From Micromonospora halotolerans (GTDB taxonomy: Bacteria > Actinomycetota > Actinomycetes > Mycobacteriales > Micromonosporaceae), in the NCBI RefSeq assembly GCF_032108445.1, contig NZ_CP134876.1, positions 4,836,001-4,900,000 of the forward strand: a stretch of 64,000 nt of DNA. Direction: 5' to 3'. The notes beneath the pieces were generated by a model. The model searched no databases and was not told where the DNA came from. It saw only the letters and a program-made list of their open reading frames with translations. Below, piece by piece: positions 42,821-50,895 of this stretch. The number at the start of each line of letters is the position of its first letter. The first letter of the stretch is position 1. The position numbers were made by a program, and so were the translations under genes.

Positions 42821-42851
42821 TTGACCCTCTCCCAGAGAGAGGGCTGAGGCT
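42821..42851 (+). promoter_or_regulatory. MerR-type promoter with long spacer and inverted repeat
   Basis: TTGACC (42821-42826) is a good -35 box. The inverted repeat CCCTCTC / GAGAGGG (42825-42831 and 42837-42843) fills the spacer, and a GAGGCT box (42846-42851) stands 19 bp after the -35. A 19-bp spacer holding a dyad is the hallmark of promoters activated by MerR-family proteins. It lies 14 bp before the MerR start codon, so autoregulation is likely. Confidence 0.6.
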
Positions 42852-42864
42852 GTGGGAGGCGTCG

Positions 42865-43722
42865 GTGACGGGGTTGATGCCGATCGGGGTGTTCGCGCGG
42901 GCGACCCGGTTGTCCGTTCGGGTGCTGCGGAACTACGACCGGCTGGGCCTGCTCGTCCCGGCGTGGGTCGATCCGGATACCGGCTACCGCCGGTACAGCG
43001 TCGACCAGTTCGTCCGCGCGGGGCAGATCCGGCGGCTGCGAGAGTTGGAGGTGCCGTTGCCCGAGATCGCCGAGATCCTGTCGGCCGCTACCCCGGAACA
43101 GGCACGCGACGTCATCGAGCGGCACCGGGAACGCGTGGCCGCGCGGGCCGCGCGCCTCGACGAGATCGCCGGGCGGTTGGGGGCCGTGCTGGCCGAGCCG
43201 GGGCGCGTGCCGGGCTGGCTGCACGTGTACGAACGGTGGCGCGACGCCCAGCCCACGGCCCGCACGCTGGTGCGTGCCCCGCTGAGCGGGCTGGCCGAGG
43301 CGCTGGCGCCCGGGTTCGCGCGGCTGTTCGCCGGTCTCGCCGAGCAGGGGATCGCCCCCACGGGACCCACCGGCACCCGCTACCTCGGCGACGACCTCGA
43401 CGCGGCGGAGCTGGAGGTGGAGGTGTTCGCGCCGGTGGCGCGTCAGCCCCGGCCGACCGCGGCGATCGCACCGGGGGAGCTGCCGGGCTGTCTGCTCGCC
43501 GCGACCGTCCACGAGGGCGGTTACGACGACATCGAGGCCGCCTACCGGTCGCTGGGGCGGTGGATCGCCGAGCAGGACCGGGTGCTGGCGGGCCCGGCCG
43601 AGGAGCGCTACCTCGTCCCGCCCACGCCCGGCGTACCCACGACCGCGCTCCGCACGGAGATCGCCTGGCCGGTCCGACCCCCGGCGGGCCCGTCCCGGCC
43701 AACAGACGAGGAGACCGAATGA
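42865..43722 (+). CDS. MerR-family regulator with effector-binding domain
   Basis: This 285-aa activator starts at GTG 42865 with GGGAGG 5 bp upstream (ATG 42877 possible). The N-terminal DNA-binding part is 'MPIGVFARATRLSVRVLRNY' then 'DRLGLLVPAWVDPDTGYRRY', followed by a dimerisation helix ('VIERHRERVAARAARLDEIA'). Residues about 130-275 look like a GyrI/SOUL-like ligand domain ('ELPGCLLAATVHEGGYDDIE', 'RYLVPPTPGVPTTALRTEIA'), as in BmrR-type multidrug sensors. The stop overlaps the BtrH-like start (ATGA), an unusual pairing that suggests the two act together. Confidence 0.88.
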   Translation: MTGLMPIGVFARATRLSVRVLRNYDRLGLLVPAWVDPDTGYRRYSVDQFVRAGQIRRLRELEVPLPEIAEILSAATPEQARDVIERHRERVAARAARLDEIAGRLGAVLAEPGRVPGWLHVYERWRDAQPTARTLVRAPLSGLAEALAPGFARLFAGLAEQGIAPTGPTGTRYLGDDLDAAELEVEVFAPVARQPRPTAAIAPGELPGCLLAATVHEGGYDDIEAAYRSLGRWIAEQDRVLAGPAEERYLVPPTPGVPTTALRTEIAWPVRPPAGPSRPTDEETE

Positions 43723-44708
43723 TCATCGAGAACGTCGCGTTCCCCGGCGGTCGCCACTGCGAGACCACCGCGCTCGGGGCCCTGCTGCGCCACGAGGGCG
43801 TCGACCTGTCCGAGCCCATGCTGTTCGGCCTCGGCGAAGGTCTCGGCTTCGTCTACTGGGACGCCAGGAGCATGGACTTTCCGTTCCTCGGGGGCCGTAC
43901 CAAGCCGGGCGTGATCACCCGGACCGTGGCCGACCGGCTGGGCCTGACGCTGCACATCCAGGAGACCGCCTCGCCCCGCCGGGCCTGGCAGAACGTCGCC
44001 GCCGCCCTCGACGCCGGACGCCCGGTGGGCCTGCAGCTGGACTCCTACCACCTGGACTACTTCACCACGAGGGTCCGCTTCGGGGCCCACTTCGTCGCGA
44101 TGTACGGCTACGACGACAGCCAGGCCTACCTGATCGACACCGCCCAGCAGGGCGGGGCCGTGACCACCCCGCTGACGAGCCTGGAGAAGGCCCGCAACGA
44201 ACGCGGACCGATGACCGCCCGCAACCTGTCCTACACCATCGCCGGCCCGACCGGCCGGACCGACCTGGGCGACGCCGTCCGGACGGCCATCCGCAGCAAC
44301 GCACACACCTTCCTCACGCCACCCATCGCCAACCTCGGCCACCGCGGCATCGCCAAGGCGGCCGGACAGGTGGCGCGGTGGCTCGACCGCTCCAGCGACC
44401 CGTCGCGCGACCTCCCGCGGGTCGCGGCGCTGATGGAACGCGGCGGGACCGGCGGCGCCCTGTTCCGCACCATGTACCGCGACTTCCTCGCCGAATGCGC
44501 CACGATCGTCGACGACGACGACCTCCGCCTCGGTCACCAGCTGTACGCCGAGATCGCCCCCCTGTGGACCGACGTCTCGGACCACATCAGGGCCGCCGGA
44601 GAAACCAGCGACCCGGACCAGCTGGCCCGTGCCTCGCCGATCCTCGCCGACCTCGCGGACCGGGAACGCCACGCCATGCGGGTCCTGTCCGGCATCCGCA
44701 CCGGGTAG
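43719..44708 (+). CDS. BtrH-like protein (BtrH_N plus DUF4872 domains)
   Basis: This 329-aa protein has a papain-like N-terminal domain. The candidate nucleophile is Cys14 in 'FPGGRHCETTALGALLRHEG', His is in 'VRFGAHFVAMYGYDDSQAYL' (~125) and Asp in 'YLIDTAQQGG'. BtrH in butirosin biosynthesis moves an acyl side chain from a carrier protein to an aminoglycoside. Other members are found in peptide and lipopeptide clusters. The second half ('TFLTPPIANLGHRGIAKAAG', 'GTGGALFRTMYRDFLAECAT') fits DUF4872. No carrier protein or NRPS lies nearby, so its partner is unknown. Coupled to the MerR gene upstream. Confidence 0.78.
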   Translation: MIIENVAFPGGRHCETTALGALLRHEGVDLSEPMLFGLGEGLGFVYWDARSMDFPFLGGRTKPGVITRTVADRLGLTLHIQETASPRRAWQNVAAALDAGRPVGLQLDSYHLDYFTTRVRFGAHFVAMYGYDDSQAYLIDTAQQGGAVTTPLTSLEKARNERGPMTARNLSYTIAGPTGRTDLGDAVRTAIRSNAHTFLTPPIANLGHRGIAKAAGQVARWLDRSSDPSRDLPRVAALMERGGTGGALFRTMYRDFLAECATIVDDDDLRLGHQLYAEIAPLWTDVSDHIRAAGETSDPDQLARASPILADLADRERHAMRVLSGIRTG

Positions 44709-44797
44709 CCGACGCCGCCGCCATGGCGATGCACTCGACGGGGTCCAACGGTTGAAGGGCGTTCCTGCCCGGTGCCCGGATCCGCTGCGGCCGTCGG

Positions 44798-45325
44798 TCA
44801 GTCGCCGGAGTATCCAGAGAAATGGATGTGGTCGGGCCGGCCGTCGCGGTAGCTGATCACATACGTGCCGGACCAACGTTCCCGCAGGCCTCCACCGGCC
44901 TTCATCCACTGCTGGACCTGATCTGACGGGGGCGTCGTGCTGCCGAAGGCCCTGATCAGCTCTTCGCTGGTCAGCGGGGACACCGTGGCGAAGCCGGGGC
45001 GGTCGGCCACGCCGTTGACCATGTCGATGATCGAGTGTGTGCCGGAGTGCGGCTGCGCGGCAAGCAGCGTGTCCGGGTCGACGGGCACCGGGCGGCGTCT
45101 GCGTTCCCGCCAGTCGTCAACGATCGCGTCGTTGAAGCCGTCGCCGTCGTTGCGGGGATCCAACCGGGCCCGGAACTCCTCCTCCGTCAGGTCCAGGTCG
45201 GGGTCGCGCTCGGAGGACTCCCGATAGTATTCGCCGCGGTCGTACACCTCCTGGCGCAGTTGTTGGAGGGCGGCGCCCACGTCGGCCTGGTAGGCCACCA
45301 GGTAACGCCACTCCGAAGCACCCAT
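44798..45325 (-). CDS. Hypothetical acidic protein
   Basis: This 175-aa protein starts at ATG 45325 with GGGAGGAAA just upstream. It begins 'ASEWRYLVAYQADVGAALQQ' and 'LRQEVYDRGEYYRESSERDP', is Asp/Glu/Arg-rich in the middle, and ends 'GGLRERWSGTYVISYRDGRP' and 'DHIHFSGYSGD'. The composition suits a small soluble cytosolic protein. The opening E-W-R-Y-x-V-x-Y-x-x-D-x-x-x-A-L-x-x-L-R-x-x-V-F/Y is often seen in actinobacterial immunity-like or regulatory hypotheticals. No catalytic motif. Convergent with the BtrH-like gene and divergent from the next hypothetical. Confidence 0.6.
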   Translation of the reverse strand: MGASEWRYLVAYQADVGAALQQLRQEVYDRGEYYRESSERDPDLDLTEEEFRARLDPRNDGDGFNDAIVDDWRERRRRPVPVDPDTLLAAQPHSGTHSIIDMVNGVADRPGFATVSPLTSEELIRAFGSTTPPSDQVQQWMKAGGGLRERWSGTYVISYRDGRPDHIHFSGYSGD

Positions 45326-45520
45326 TGCCGTTTCCTCCCTCGGTCGAGCCGCAGGACGGCAGCGTGGCACGGGCGTACGACGCTTCCCGGGAGTGCCGGC
45401 GCCTTGACGGCGGATGGCCGGGTGACATGTCGGCCGACGGGCTGGCGTCGAGGCACGGCTGGTCATCAACCCGGGAACTCGGCCGGCGCGGCTCGTCGAC
45501 CGGCGTGGCAGGATGCCGGC

Positions 45521-46294
45521 GTGACTGTTCCGATCGCGCCCTGGGGTCGTCCTGCGTTTCGTCCGACCGGTAGCCGCGCCGCCGTGACGCTGATCGCCTT
45601 CGCCGACGAGGACGTGCGGCAATCCGGGCCGGACCTCGGGCTTCACGTCGCCGCTCCGAACACCGCCCCCACGGCCGCCCTCGACGTGCGCGTCCACCGG
45701 TACGCGGACAGCCCCGACTGGATCGACGGCTGGCGCACCGGTCCTCTGCGCAACATCGCCGCCGGACAACTGGGCGACCTTGATCGCCTCGACGCGGCAT
45801 CCTGCTGCTACTCGATCACCGTCGAGGTCGACGATCCGAGGGACCTCACGCACCTGCAACTGGCCTGGGCGGTGGCCGCCATGCTGGCCGATGCCGGCAG
45901 TTGCGCGACGTTGGATGCCTACGCGTGCAACTGGCTTCCCGGGTCGGCTCTGGTGTCACTGTCACCTCACCGGCCGTTCACCATCCAGCAGGAGGTGAGC
46001 CTCATCGCGGAAACCGAACCCCAACCCGGGTTCGGGCACCCGGTACACACGCGCGGCATGGTGAAGTTCGGCCGGCCGGATCTGATCGCCGGTGTTCCCG
46101 CCGACCGGATCGAGGACACCGCTGGGATCCTCAACCACCTCGCCCGAATGCTCGCCGAAGGCCACGTCCTCGTGCCCGGCCAGCAGCTTCGGTTCGACGG
46201 CCGGAGGACCCTGGCGGTGACGACGTACGCTCCGGACGCCACCACGCCCGACGTGAACCTCAACAACGACGGCCTTCTGCTCGTCGATGTCTGA
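45521..46294 (+). CDS. Hypothetical protein (DUF4261-like layout)
   Basis: This 257-aa protein starts at GTG 45521. It is mixed alpha/beta, with 'AASCCYSITVEVDDPRDLTH', 'LQLAWAVAAMLADAGSCATL' and 'TRGMVKFGRPDLIAGVPADR'. 'G-M-x-K-F-G-R-P-D-L' followed by a helical segment recalls DUF4261-type proteins, but the match is weak and from memory. There is no signal peptide or membrane segment. It is followed 58 bp later by a VOC-family gene in the same direction. Confidence 0.55.
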   Translation: MTVPIAPWGRPAFRPTGSRAAVTLIAFADEDVRQSGPDLGLHVAAPNTAPTAALDVRVHRYADSPDWIDGWRTGPLRNIAAGQLGDLDRLDAASCCYSITVEVDDPRDLTHLQLAWAVAAMLADAGSCATLDAYACNWLPGSALVSLSPHRPFTIQQEVSLIAETEPQPGFGHPVHTRGMVKFGRPDLIAGVPADRIEDTAGILNHLARMLAEGHVLVPGQQLRFDGRRTLAVTTYAPDATTPDVNLNNDGLLLVDV

Positions 46295-46352
46295 GCAACC
46301 TGTTCGACGCGGCGGCGGATGACCGTACGTGCACGACCAGAGGAGATTCGCT

Positions 46353-46724
46353 GTGCCGCTCGGCAGACTCCATCACCTGATCGTCGACTGCCCGGATCCG
46401 ATGACCGAGGCGCGGTTCTGGAGCGCGGTCCTCGGCGACCCGATCACCTACGCGGACGACGGCTTCGTCGTCGTGTCGACCGGCACGGCGGCGTCCGGGC
46501 TGGCGTTTCAGCGCGCCACCGACCTGACGCCGCCGACGTGGCCCGAGCCGGCGGTACCGCAGCAGATGCACCTCGACGTGATGGTCGACGATCAGGACGC
46601 GGCGGGCGAGGCGGTGCTCGCGCTGGGCGCGCGGCGGTTGCCCGGTGACCATGTGTACGCCGATCCCGCCGGTCACCCGTTCTGCCTGATCAGACGCCCT
46701 ACCTGGGCGCCGCCGGTGAACTGA
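46353..46724 (+). CDS. VOC-superfamily (glyoxalase-like) protein
   Basis: This 123-aa protein starts at GTG 46353 behind AGGAG. Two beta-alpha-beta-beta-beta units are seen: 'RLHHLIVDCPDPMTEARFWS' and 'VPQQMHLDVMVDDQDAAGEA'. The end 'GDHVYADPAGHPFCLIRRP' is the usual D-P-x-G-H-P-F-C motif of the glyoxalase-like group in actinobacteria. The substrate is unknown; family members act as dioxygenases, isomerases or resistance proteins. Confidence 0.82.
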   Translation: MPLGRLHHLIVDCPDPMTEARFWSAVLGDPITYADDGFVVVSTGTAASGLAFQRATDLTPPTWPEPAVPQQMHLDVMVDDQDAAGEAVLALGARRLPGDHVYADPAGHPFCLIRRPTWAPPVN

Positions 46725-46838
46725 GTTCCGCCCGGCTCGTACTCCGGACCGGTAGGTCCACGGCCGAGCGGAGCCGGTGGCGTAGCTCCGCACCCCAGGT
46801 CGACAGCGAGCACGTCTCCGCGGCGACCAGCAGGGGCC

Positions 46839-47168
46839 TCAGCTGATGTTGAGGCTCGCGATCAGGCCGTCGCGGAGGTGGAAGGTCATCGGGCCGGTGC
46901 CGTTGAAGCCGTTACCCGAGACGGTGAGGGTGACGACGTAGCTGTCGGGGTCGGTGCCGGGCTCGATCCCGACGAGCGCGAAGTGCGACTGCACCCCGAT
47001 GTTGTCGGTGCGGTCCCAGGAGCGCACGCCGTCGCGGCCGTGGAACTCACGGCCCCAGTCGTTGAGGTACGCGTCGTCGGTGAACGCCGCGACGAAGGCG
47101 TCCGAGTCGGCGCGGTTGGTCGCGTCGATGAACGTCTGGATCGGGGCGGGGACGGCGGTGCTGGTCAT
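46839..47168 (-). CDS. NTF2-fold (SnoaL-like) small protein
   Basis: This 109-aa protein starts at ATG 47168 and consists of a single alpha+beta barrel: 'PAPIQTFIDATNRADSDAFV', 'AAFTDDAYLNDWGREFHGRD', 'SYVVTLTVSGNGFNGTGPMT' and 'FHLRDGLIASLNIS'. Nuclear-transport-factor-2-like proteins include polyketide cyclases and isomerases, but many short ones have no known activity. There is no partner enzyme next door. A single gene. Confidence 0.78.
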   Translation of the reverse strand: MTSTAVPAPIQTFIDATNRADSDAFVAAFTDDAYLNDWGREFHGRDGVRSWDRTDNIGVQSHFALVGIEPGTDPDSYVVTLTVSGNGFNGTGPMTFHLRDGLIASLNIS

Positions 47169-47350
47169 GAGCGGATCTTTCGACGGTCGTGCGGCGCGGA
47201 CGGGCGCACCACAGGTGGGATGACGGGCCGCCGCGAGGCGGCCCGCGGCCGTGGCAACTGTTGCCGAGCGTATGTCATCCATCCCTGCGCAACAGGCGGA
47301 ACCCGCCCCGACGTGGTGCCCTGGCGCCGGCCGTCCGCGGACGCGACGGG

Positions 47351-47665
47351 TCAGCCCCGCTGCTGGCACGGCACGCAGTAGCGGGCCGAGGGCAGGATCT
47401 CCAGCCGGGCCGTCGGGATGTCCTGGCCACAGCGCTCGCAGACGCCGTAGTCGCCTTCGGACATCCGCTTCAGCGCGCGGGCGGTGTCGGCGATGCCCTG
47501 CTGGGCCACCTCGATCAGCCGGCGCAGGGTGTCCGGGTCGTGTCCGCCGTGGTCACGCTGCCGGGACTGCAGCGTGAGTTCGGTGAGCTGGTCGGTGTGC
47601 TCGCCGAACTGCCGTTCCAGCAGCTCGCGCAGCATCTCGGTGCGGTCGTCGAGGGTATGCGTCAT
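47351..47665 (-). CDS. TraR/DksA-type zinc-finger protein
   Basis: This 104-aa protein has a coiled-coil N-terminal half ('RTEMLRELLERQFGEHTDQL', 'LIEVAQQGIADTARALKRMS') and a C4 zinc finger in the family position: 'GVCERCGQDIPTARLEILPS' then 'ARYCVPCQQRG'. DksA-like proteins reach into the RNA polymerase secondary channel; short actinobacterial ones are of unknown target. It follows the MreB-like gene by 28 bp in the same direction, and the two may form an operon. Confidence 0.85.
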   Translation of the reverse strand: MTHTLDDRTEMLRELLERQFGEHTDQLTELTLQSRQRDHGGHDPDTLRRLIEVAQQGIADTARALKRMSEGDYGVCERCGQDIPTARLEILPSARYCVPCQQRG

Positions 47666-47693
47666 GGTGGTCCTTTCCGGAAGCAGGTCGGGT

Positions 47694-48506
47694 TCAGTCG
47701 CTCGCGGGGTGCCGGGTTGCCGCGACGGCGGCCATCCCGGCGCCGGTCAGCGCGGCGGTGCGGGGTGAGGCGGCGCGGTGCACGGTCGCGCCCAGCGTGG
47801 CGACCAGCCGGGCGGTCAGGTCGGGTCGGGTCGCTCCGTCGCCGACCACGACCACGCCTCGGGCCAGGGAGGCGCGGACCAGCGGTCGCACCGCCGGCTC
47901 CTGTCGCAGCTCGCGGATCAGCCTGGTCGTGGTGTCAGCGAGCATGGCGGCGGTGATCGCGTGGTTCAGGTCGCGGGTGCCGACCTCGGCGCGCCGGGCG
48001 GCGACCACCCGACCGTGCTCCAGCACGGCCACCTCGGTGAGCTGGGCGCCGATGTCGGCGAGCAGCAGGGTGCCGGCAGCGGCGCCGGCGCCGATGGCGC
48101 CCGCGCGCACGCTGTCGACGAAGAGCAGCCGGGACGGCGCGAGTACCGCGTTGAGCACGCGGCGCGTGGCTTCCTCATCGGCCGGAGTGGCGAGCACCGG
48201 ACGGCAGGCCACGACGAGCGCCCCCACCGGCACCGCAGTGCGGTGGTCGCGCAGTAGCCGCCGTAGTTCGGTGGCGCAGGCCGGGCCGTCGACGACCCGC
48301 CCGCGCCGCACGACCGGTGCCCGCAGGACCTGGCCGACCGGTGTGCGCAACACCCCGCCGGATCCCAGCCAGATCCGCAGCTGGGCGCTGCCGAGGTCCA
48401 CGGCAACCGGCTCGGGGCGGACGGGGACCGCCGGGCGGGTGTGGGAGCGCCCGACCAGCAGCCCGGTGTGCGTCGAAAGGGGAAGGGAGGTGACGTTGCC
48501 GGACAT
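47694..48506 (-). CDS. Solitary MreB/Hsp70-like actin-fold protein
   Basis: This 270-aa protein has the sugar-kinase/actin/Hsp70 fold. Phosphate 1 is 'VAVDLGSAQLRIWLGSGG' (about 34-51), phosphate 2 is 'TLLLADIGAQLTEVAVLEHG' (about 143-162), and the adenosine-like loop is 'GVVVVGDGATRPDLTARLVA'. The middle 'LLFVDSVRAGAIGAG' fits the MreB pattern. It is shorter than MreB (~340 aa) and lacks MreC/D neighbours, so a role in rod shape is not supported. Similar small MreB-like proteins recur in Micromonosporaceae without known function. It lies directly before a DksA-like gene. Confidence 0.72.
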   Translation of the reverse strand: MSGNVTSLPLSTHTGLLVGRSHTRPAVPVRPEPVAVDLGSAQLRIWLGSGGVLRTPVGQVLRAPVVRRGRVVDGPACATELRRLLRDHRTAVPVGALVVACRPVLATPADEEATRRVLNAVLAPSRLLFVDSVRAGAIGAGAAAGTLLLADIGAQLTEVAVLEHGRVVAARRAEVGTRDLNHAITAAMLADTTTRLIRELRQEPAVRPLVRASLARGVVVVGDGATRPDLTARLVATLGATVHRAASPRTAALTGAGMAAVAATRHPASD

Positions 48507-48618
48507 GACCGACCTCTTCTACGTGGAGATGCGCTGCCGTCCGATGGACGGGGCGATGGGTGGATGGCGGGCCGCCGGCCGTAAGGCCGGTGCGCTCGAC
48601 GGCGTCGGTCGGCGGGGT

Positions 48619-48783
48619 CTACGGGCGGCGTCGGCGGTGCGCCGGCGGCGGCGGGACGTGACCGGTCCCGGAGGCGGAGCCGCCGCCGGCCGAACCGGGA
48701 ACCCGAGCCGGTCCAAGCCGGGCCGGCGGCGGACAACCGGCGATCGCGGGCGGGGTAGCCACCTGCGTGCGCGTCATCGTCAT
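48619..48783 (-). CDS. Possible small proline-rich protein
   Basis: ATG 48783 has GAGGAGG 5 bp upstream, an excellent ribosome-binding site. The 54-codon frame reads 'MTMTRTQVATPPAIAGCPPP' and ends in a Pro/Arg-rich tail. It lies 112 bp before the MreB-like gene in the same direction. Low complexity makes coding hard to judge, so the strong ribosome-binding site is the main support. It could be a leader peptide. Confidence 0.35.
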   Translation of the reverse strand: MTMTRTQVATPPAIAGCPPPARLGPARVPGSAGGGSASGTGHVPPPPAHRRRRP

Positions 48784-49290
48784 CACCGCCTCCTCGCTCT
48801 CGGGTACCGCGTCGGACCTCCAGCGTCGCCCGAAAGCGAAGGGTTGGCATTGCGCGTGACCGGCCAATAAAAGCTCGCTTGATTGCCGGCCGCCGGAGAA
48901 CACCATCGCTCGGTGTCCACCTGCTGTCACCGTCCGTGACGGGCCGCGGTTCCGGAGGGATCTCCCCGATCAGCCCCCGGAGCGCGGGTGGGCGAAGGCT
49001 ATGGTTGGCCCCATGCGTGCCCACCAGCACCCCGTCGGCGTCGGGCGGCCCCTCGCGCTGTCGATGCTGGCCGTGCTGGCGGTTGTCGTCGCGGCGGTTC
49101 GCGCCGGCTGCGCGCTCGGGATGTGCATCGTGGTCCGGCTGAGCCGGGCCGTCGCGGGCTGCGTTCCGGCCTGGTCGGCCGATCGGGCGCCGCCGGCCGT
49201 CGGGAGAGCCGCTCGACCGTCCACCGCGTTGCCGTAGCGCCGGCCCGCTCCCGGCCGGCCCTGGCAGCCGTCCCGCAAGGAGCATTCCTC
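48784..49290. other. Spacer with promoter regions and a possible short membrane peptide
   Basis: No firm gene. A forward 75-codon frame from ATG 49013 contains one hydrophobic helix ('LALSMLAVLAVVVAAVRAGC'), but its tail is Arg/Pro-rich and it lacks a good ribosome-binding site. The left part should hold the promoter of the minus-strand MreB-like genes. Confidence 0.35.
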
Positions 49291-49521
49291 GTGAACATCG
49301 AACGCACGACGCTGCCCGGCATCGGAGTACGACACACCTTCAGGACCAGAGAAGGCCGCCGGATCGGCATCGTGGAGTACCAGGTGGGCGACCGCCGGGA
49401 CGTTGTCCACGACGACCCCGACGACCCCGACGGCATGGTCAGCCTCGCCCTGACCCGCACCGAGGCCGCCGCGCTGGCCGCCCTGCTCGGCTTCCCAGAA
49501 CTGGTCGCCGCCCCGGCCTGA
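49291..49521 (+). CDS. KhtT N-domain-like antiporter regulatory protein
   Basis: This 76-aa protein starts at GTG 49291 (AAGGAG 8 bp before). 'ERTTLPGIGVRHTFRTREGR' and 'GMVSLALTRTEAAALAALLG' match the N-terminal domain of KhtT-type cation:proton antiporter regulators. The TrkA-C ligand domain that normally follows is absent, and the gene ends at 49521 with no decayed continuation visible. No antiporter gene is adjacent (a CPA1 antiporter is 9 kb away). Convergent with the PucR gene, 4 bp apart. Confidence 0.7.
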   Translation: MNIERTTLPGIGVRHTFRTREGRRIGIVEYQVGDRRDVVHDDPDDPDGMVSLALTRTEAAALAALLGFPELVAAPA

Positions 49522-49525
49522 ATCG

Positions 49526-50755
49526 CTACGCCGGCAGCGGCCGACGCGGCCAGTCCAGCGCCCGCGCGCCGAGCACGGCGGCGTGCAGGGTGAACCGGTC
49601 CCGGGGGTCGGCGGGGTCGTAGCCGCTCAGCGCCCGGACCCGGTCCAGCCGATAGGTGACGGTGCGCACGGACACGTGCAGGCGGCGGGCCGCCTCCGTG
49701 GCGACCTCGCGGCACGCGAAGTACTCGTTCAGGGTGTCCAGCAGCGGCTCGGCGCCGCCCCGGGCCTGGCTCAGCGGTGTCAGCACCGCCCGCACGAGAT
49801 CCACCATCGCGGCCTGGTCCCGCAGCAGGACGCGGTAGATGAGCAGGTCGTGGGCGTCGATCACCGAGGTGTCGGCGTGCAGTCGCCGGGCCGTGGTCAG
49901 CGCCTCGCGGGCCTCCTCATAGGAGCGGGCGATGCCGTACAGGCCCGGGTGCGGGCGGCCCACCGCCACCTGCCACGGCCGGCCCCGCACCAGACGGTCC
50001 AACTCGCCGTGCATCAGCCGCCCCAGACCCGCCACCGACCCGCCGTCGCCCCCACCCCGGTCGGGCGTCACCGTGTCCGCCGGTGCGATCACGACGAGCA
50101 GTCCCTCCTTCGTGGCCACCAGCACGTCCCGGTCACCCAACCGGTCGAAGATGACCCGCTCCAGCGCGCTGATCGCCGCCTCGGTGTCCGGCAGCCGATG
50201 ACCCGGCGCGGCGAGCGCAACCTGGTGCACCCGGGCCAGGTCCAGCCCGAACGGCTCGGCCCGCTCCACCAACCCGCCGAGGTCGGAGTCGCCGCGCAGC
50301 AGGTCGTCGACGAGTTCCCGGCGCAGCGTCTCCTCCCGGCGGACCAGGTCCCGGCGGGCCGCCGCGTAGCCCTCGGCCAGCGTGGCCACGGCGGTGTCGA
50401 CCACGTGGAACACGGCGTCCGCCGCCGCGCGCACCGTCTCGCTGTCGGTGGCACCGGCCAGGTGCGGCAGCCGCCGCCAGAGCCGCCGCGCCGCGGACAG
50501 GTAGAGGCGGACCGCCCGGCCCGCTGACACACCCTGCTCGGCGGCGCGTCGGCCGAGCGCCTCCACCGCGTCGAGTTCGCCGCGGCGCGGCCGGCGGCCG
50601 GTCACCGCCGCGTCCGTCAACAGCCGCAGATAGTCGCCGAGCAACTCCACCGGTACGCCGCCGGCGTCGGCGCTGGCCGCGCGGGCCACGTCGGTCAGCC
50701 ACGCGTCATCGCCGCGGGCCCCGGCCGGAGCCGGTCGGCGGACGCTCTCGGTCAT
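49526..50755 (-). CDS. PucR/CdaR-family transcriptional regulator
   Basis: This 409-aa protein starts at ATG 50755 behind GGGAGA. The N-terminal half is helical ('LLGDYLRLLTDAAVTGRRPR', 'RRDLVRREETLRRELVDDLL'). The central GGDEF-like segment has 'PWQVAVGRPHPGLYGIARSY'. The C-terminal PucR helix-turn-helix is 'TLNEYFACREVATEAARRLH' then 'VSVRTVTYRLDRVRALSGYD', the family signature. Such regulators often control neighbouring catabolic or transport genes. The amidohydrolase gene next to it, same strand and 140 bp upstream, is a candidate target. Confidence 0.88.
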   Translation of the reverse strand: MTESVRRPAPAGARGDDAWLTDVARAASADAGGVPVELLGDYLRLLTDAAVTGRRPRRGELDAVEALGRRAAEQGVSAGRAVRLYLSAARRLWRRLPHLAGATDSETVRAAADAVFHVVDTAVATLAEGYAAARRDLVRREETLRRELVDDLLRGDSDLGGLVERAEPFGLDLARVHQVALAAPGHRLPDTEAAISALERVIFDRLGDRDVLVATKEGLLVVIAPADTVTPDRGGGDGGSVAGLGRLMHGELDRLVRGRPWQVAVGRPHPGLYGIARSYEEAREALTTARRLHADTSVIDAHDLLIYRVLLRDQAAMVDLVRAVLTPLSQARGGAEPLLDTLNEYFACREVATEAARRLHVSVRTVTYRLDRVRALSGYDPADPRDRFTLHAAVLGARALDWPRRPLPA

Positions 50756-50895
50756 CGTGGTCTCCCAGGCGGGGTCGGCATCGCGCACACCGACCCGGTT
50801 CATTCAGCCCATGGTCGCAGGCAGGGCGCCGACGGGCGCGGAAGTCGGCGAGCCCGCCAGCCTGACCGGCGGAAGCGCCGGTCCGGGCTTCCGCT

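Noticed and set aside
49013..49237. Forward 75-codon frame with one hydrophobic helix
   Set aside because: No convincing ribosome-binding site and an Arg/Pro-rich random-looking tail; could be chance.
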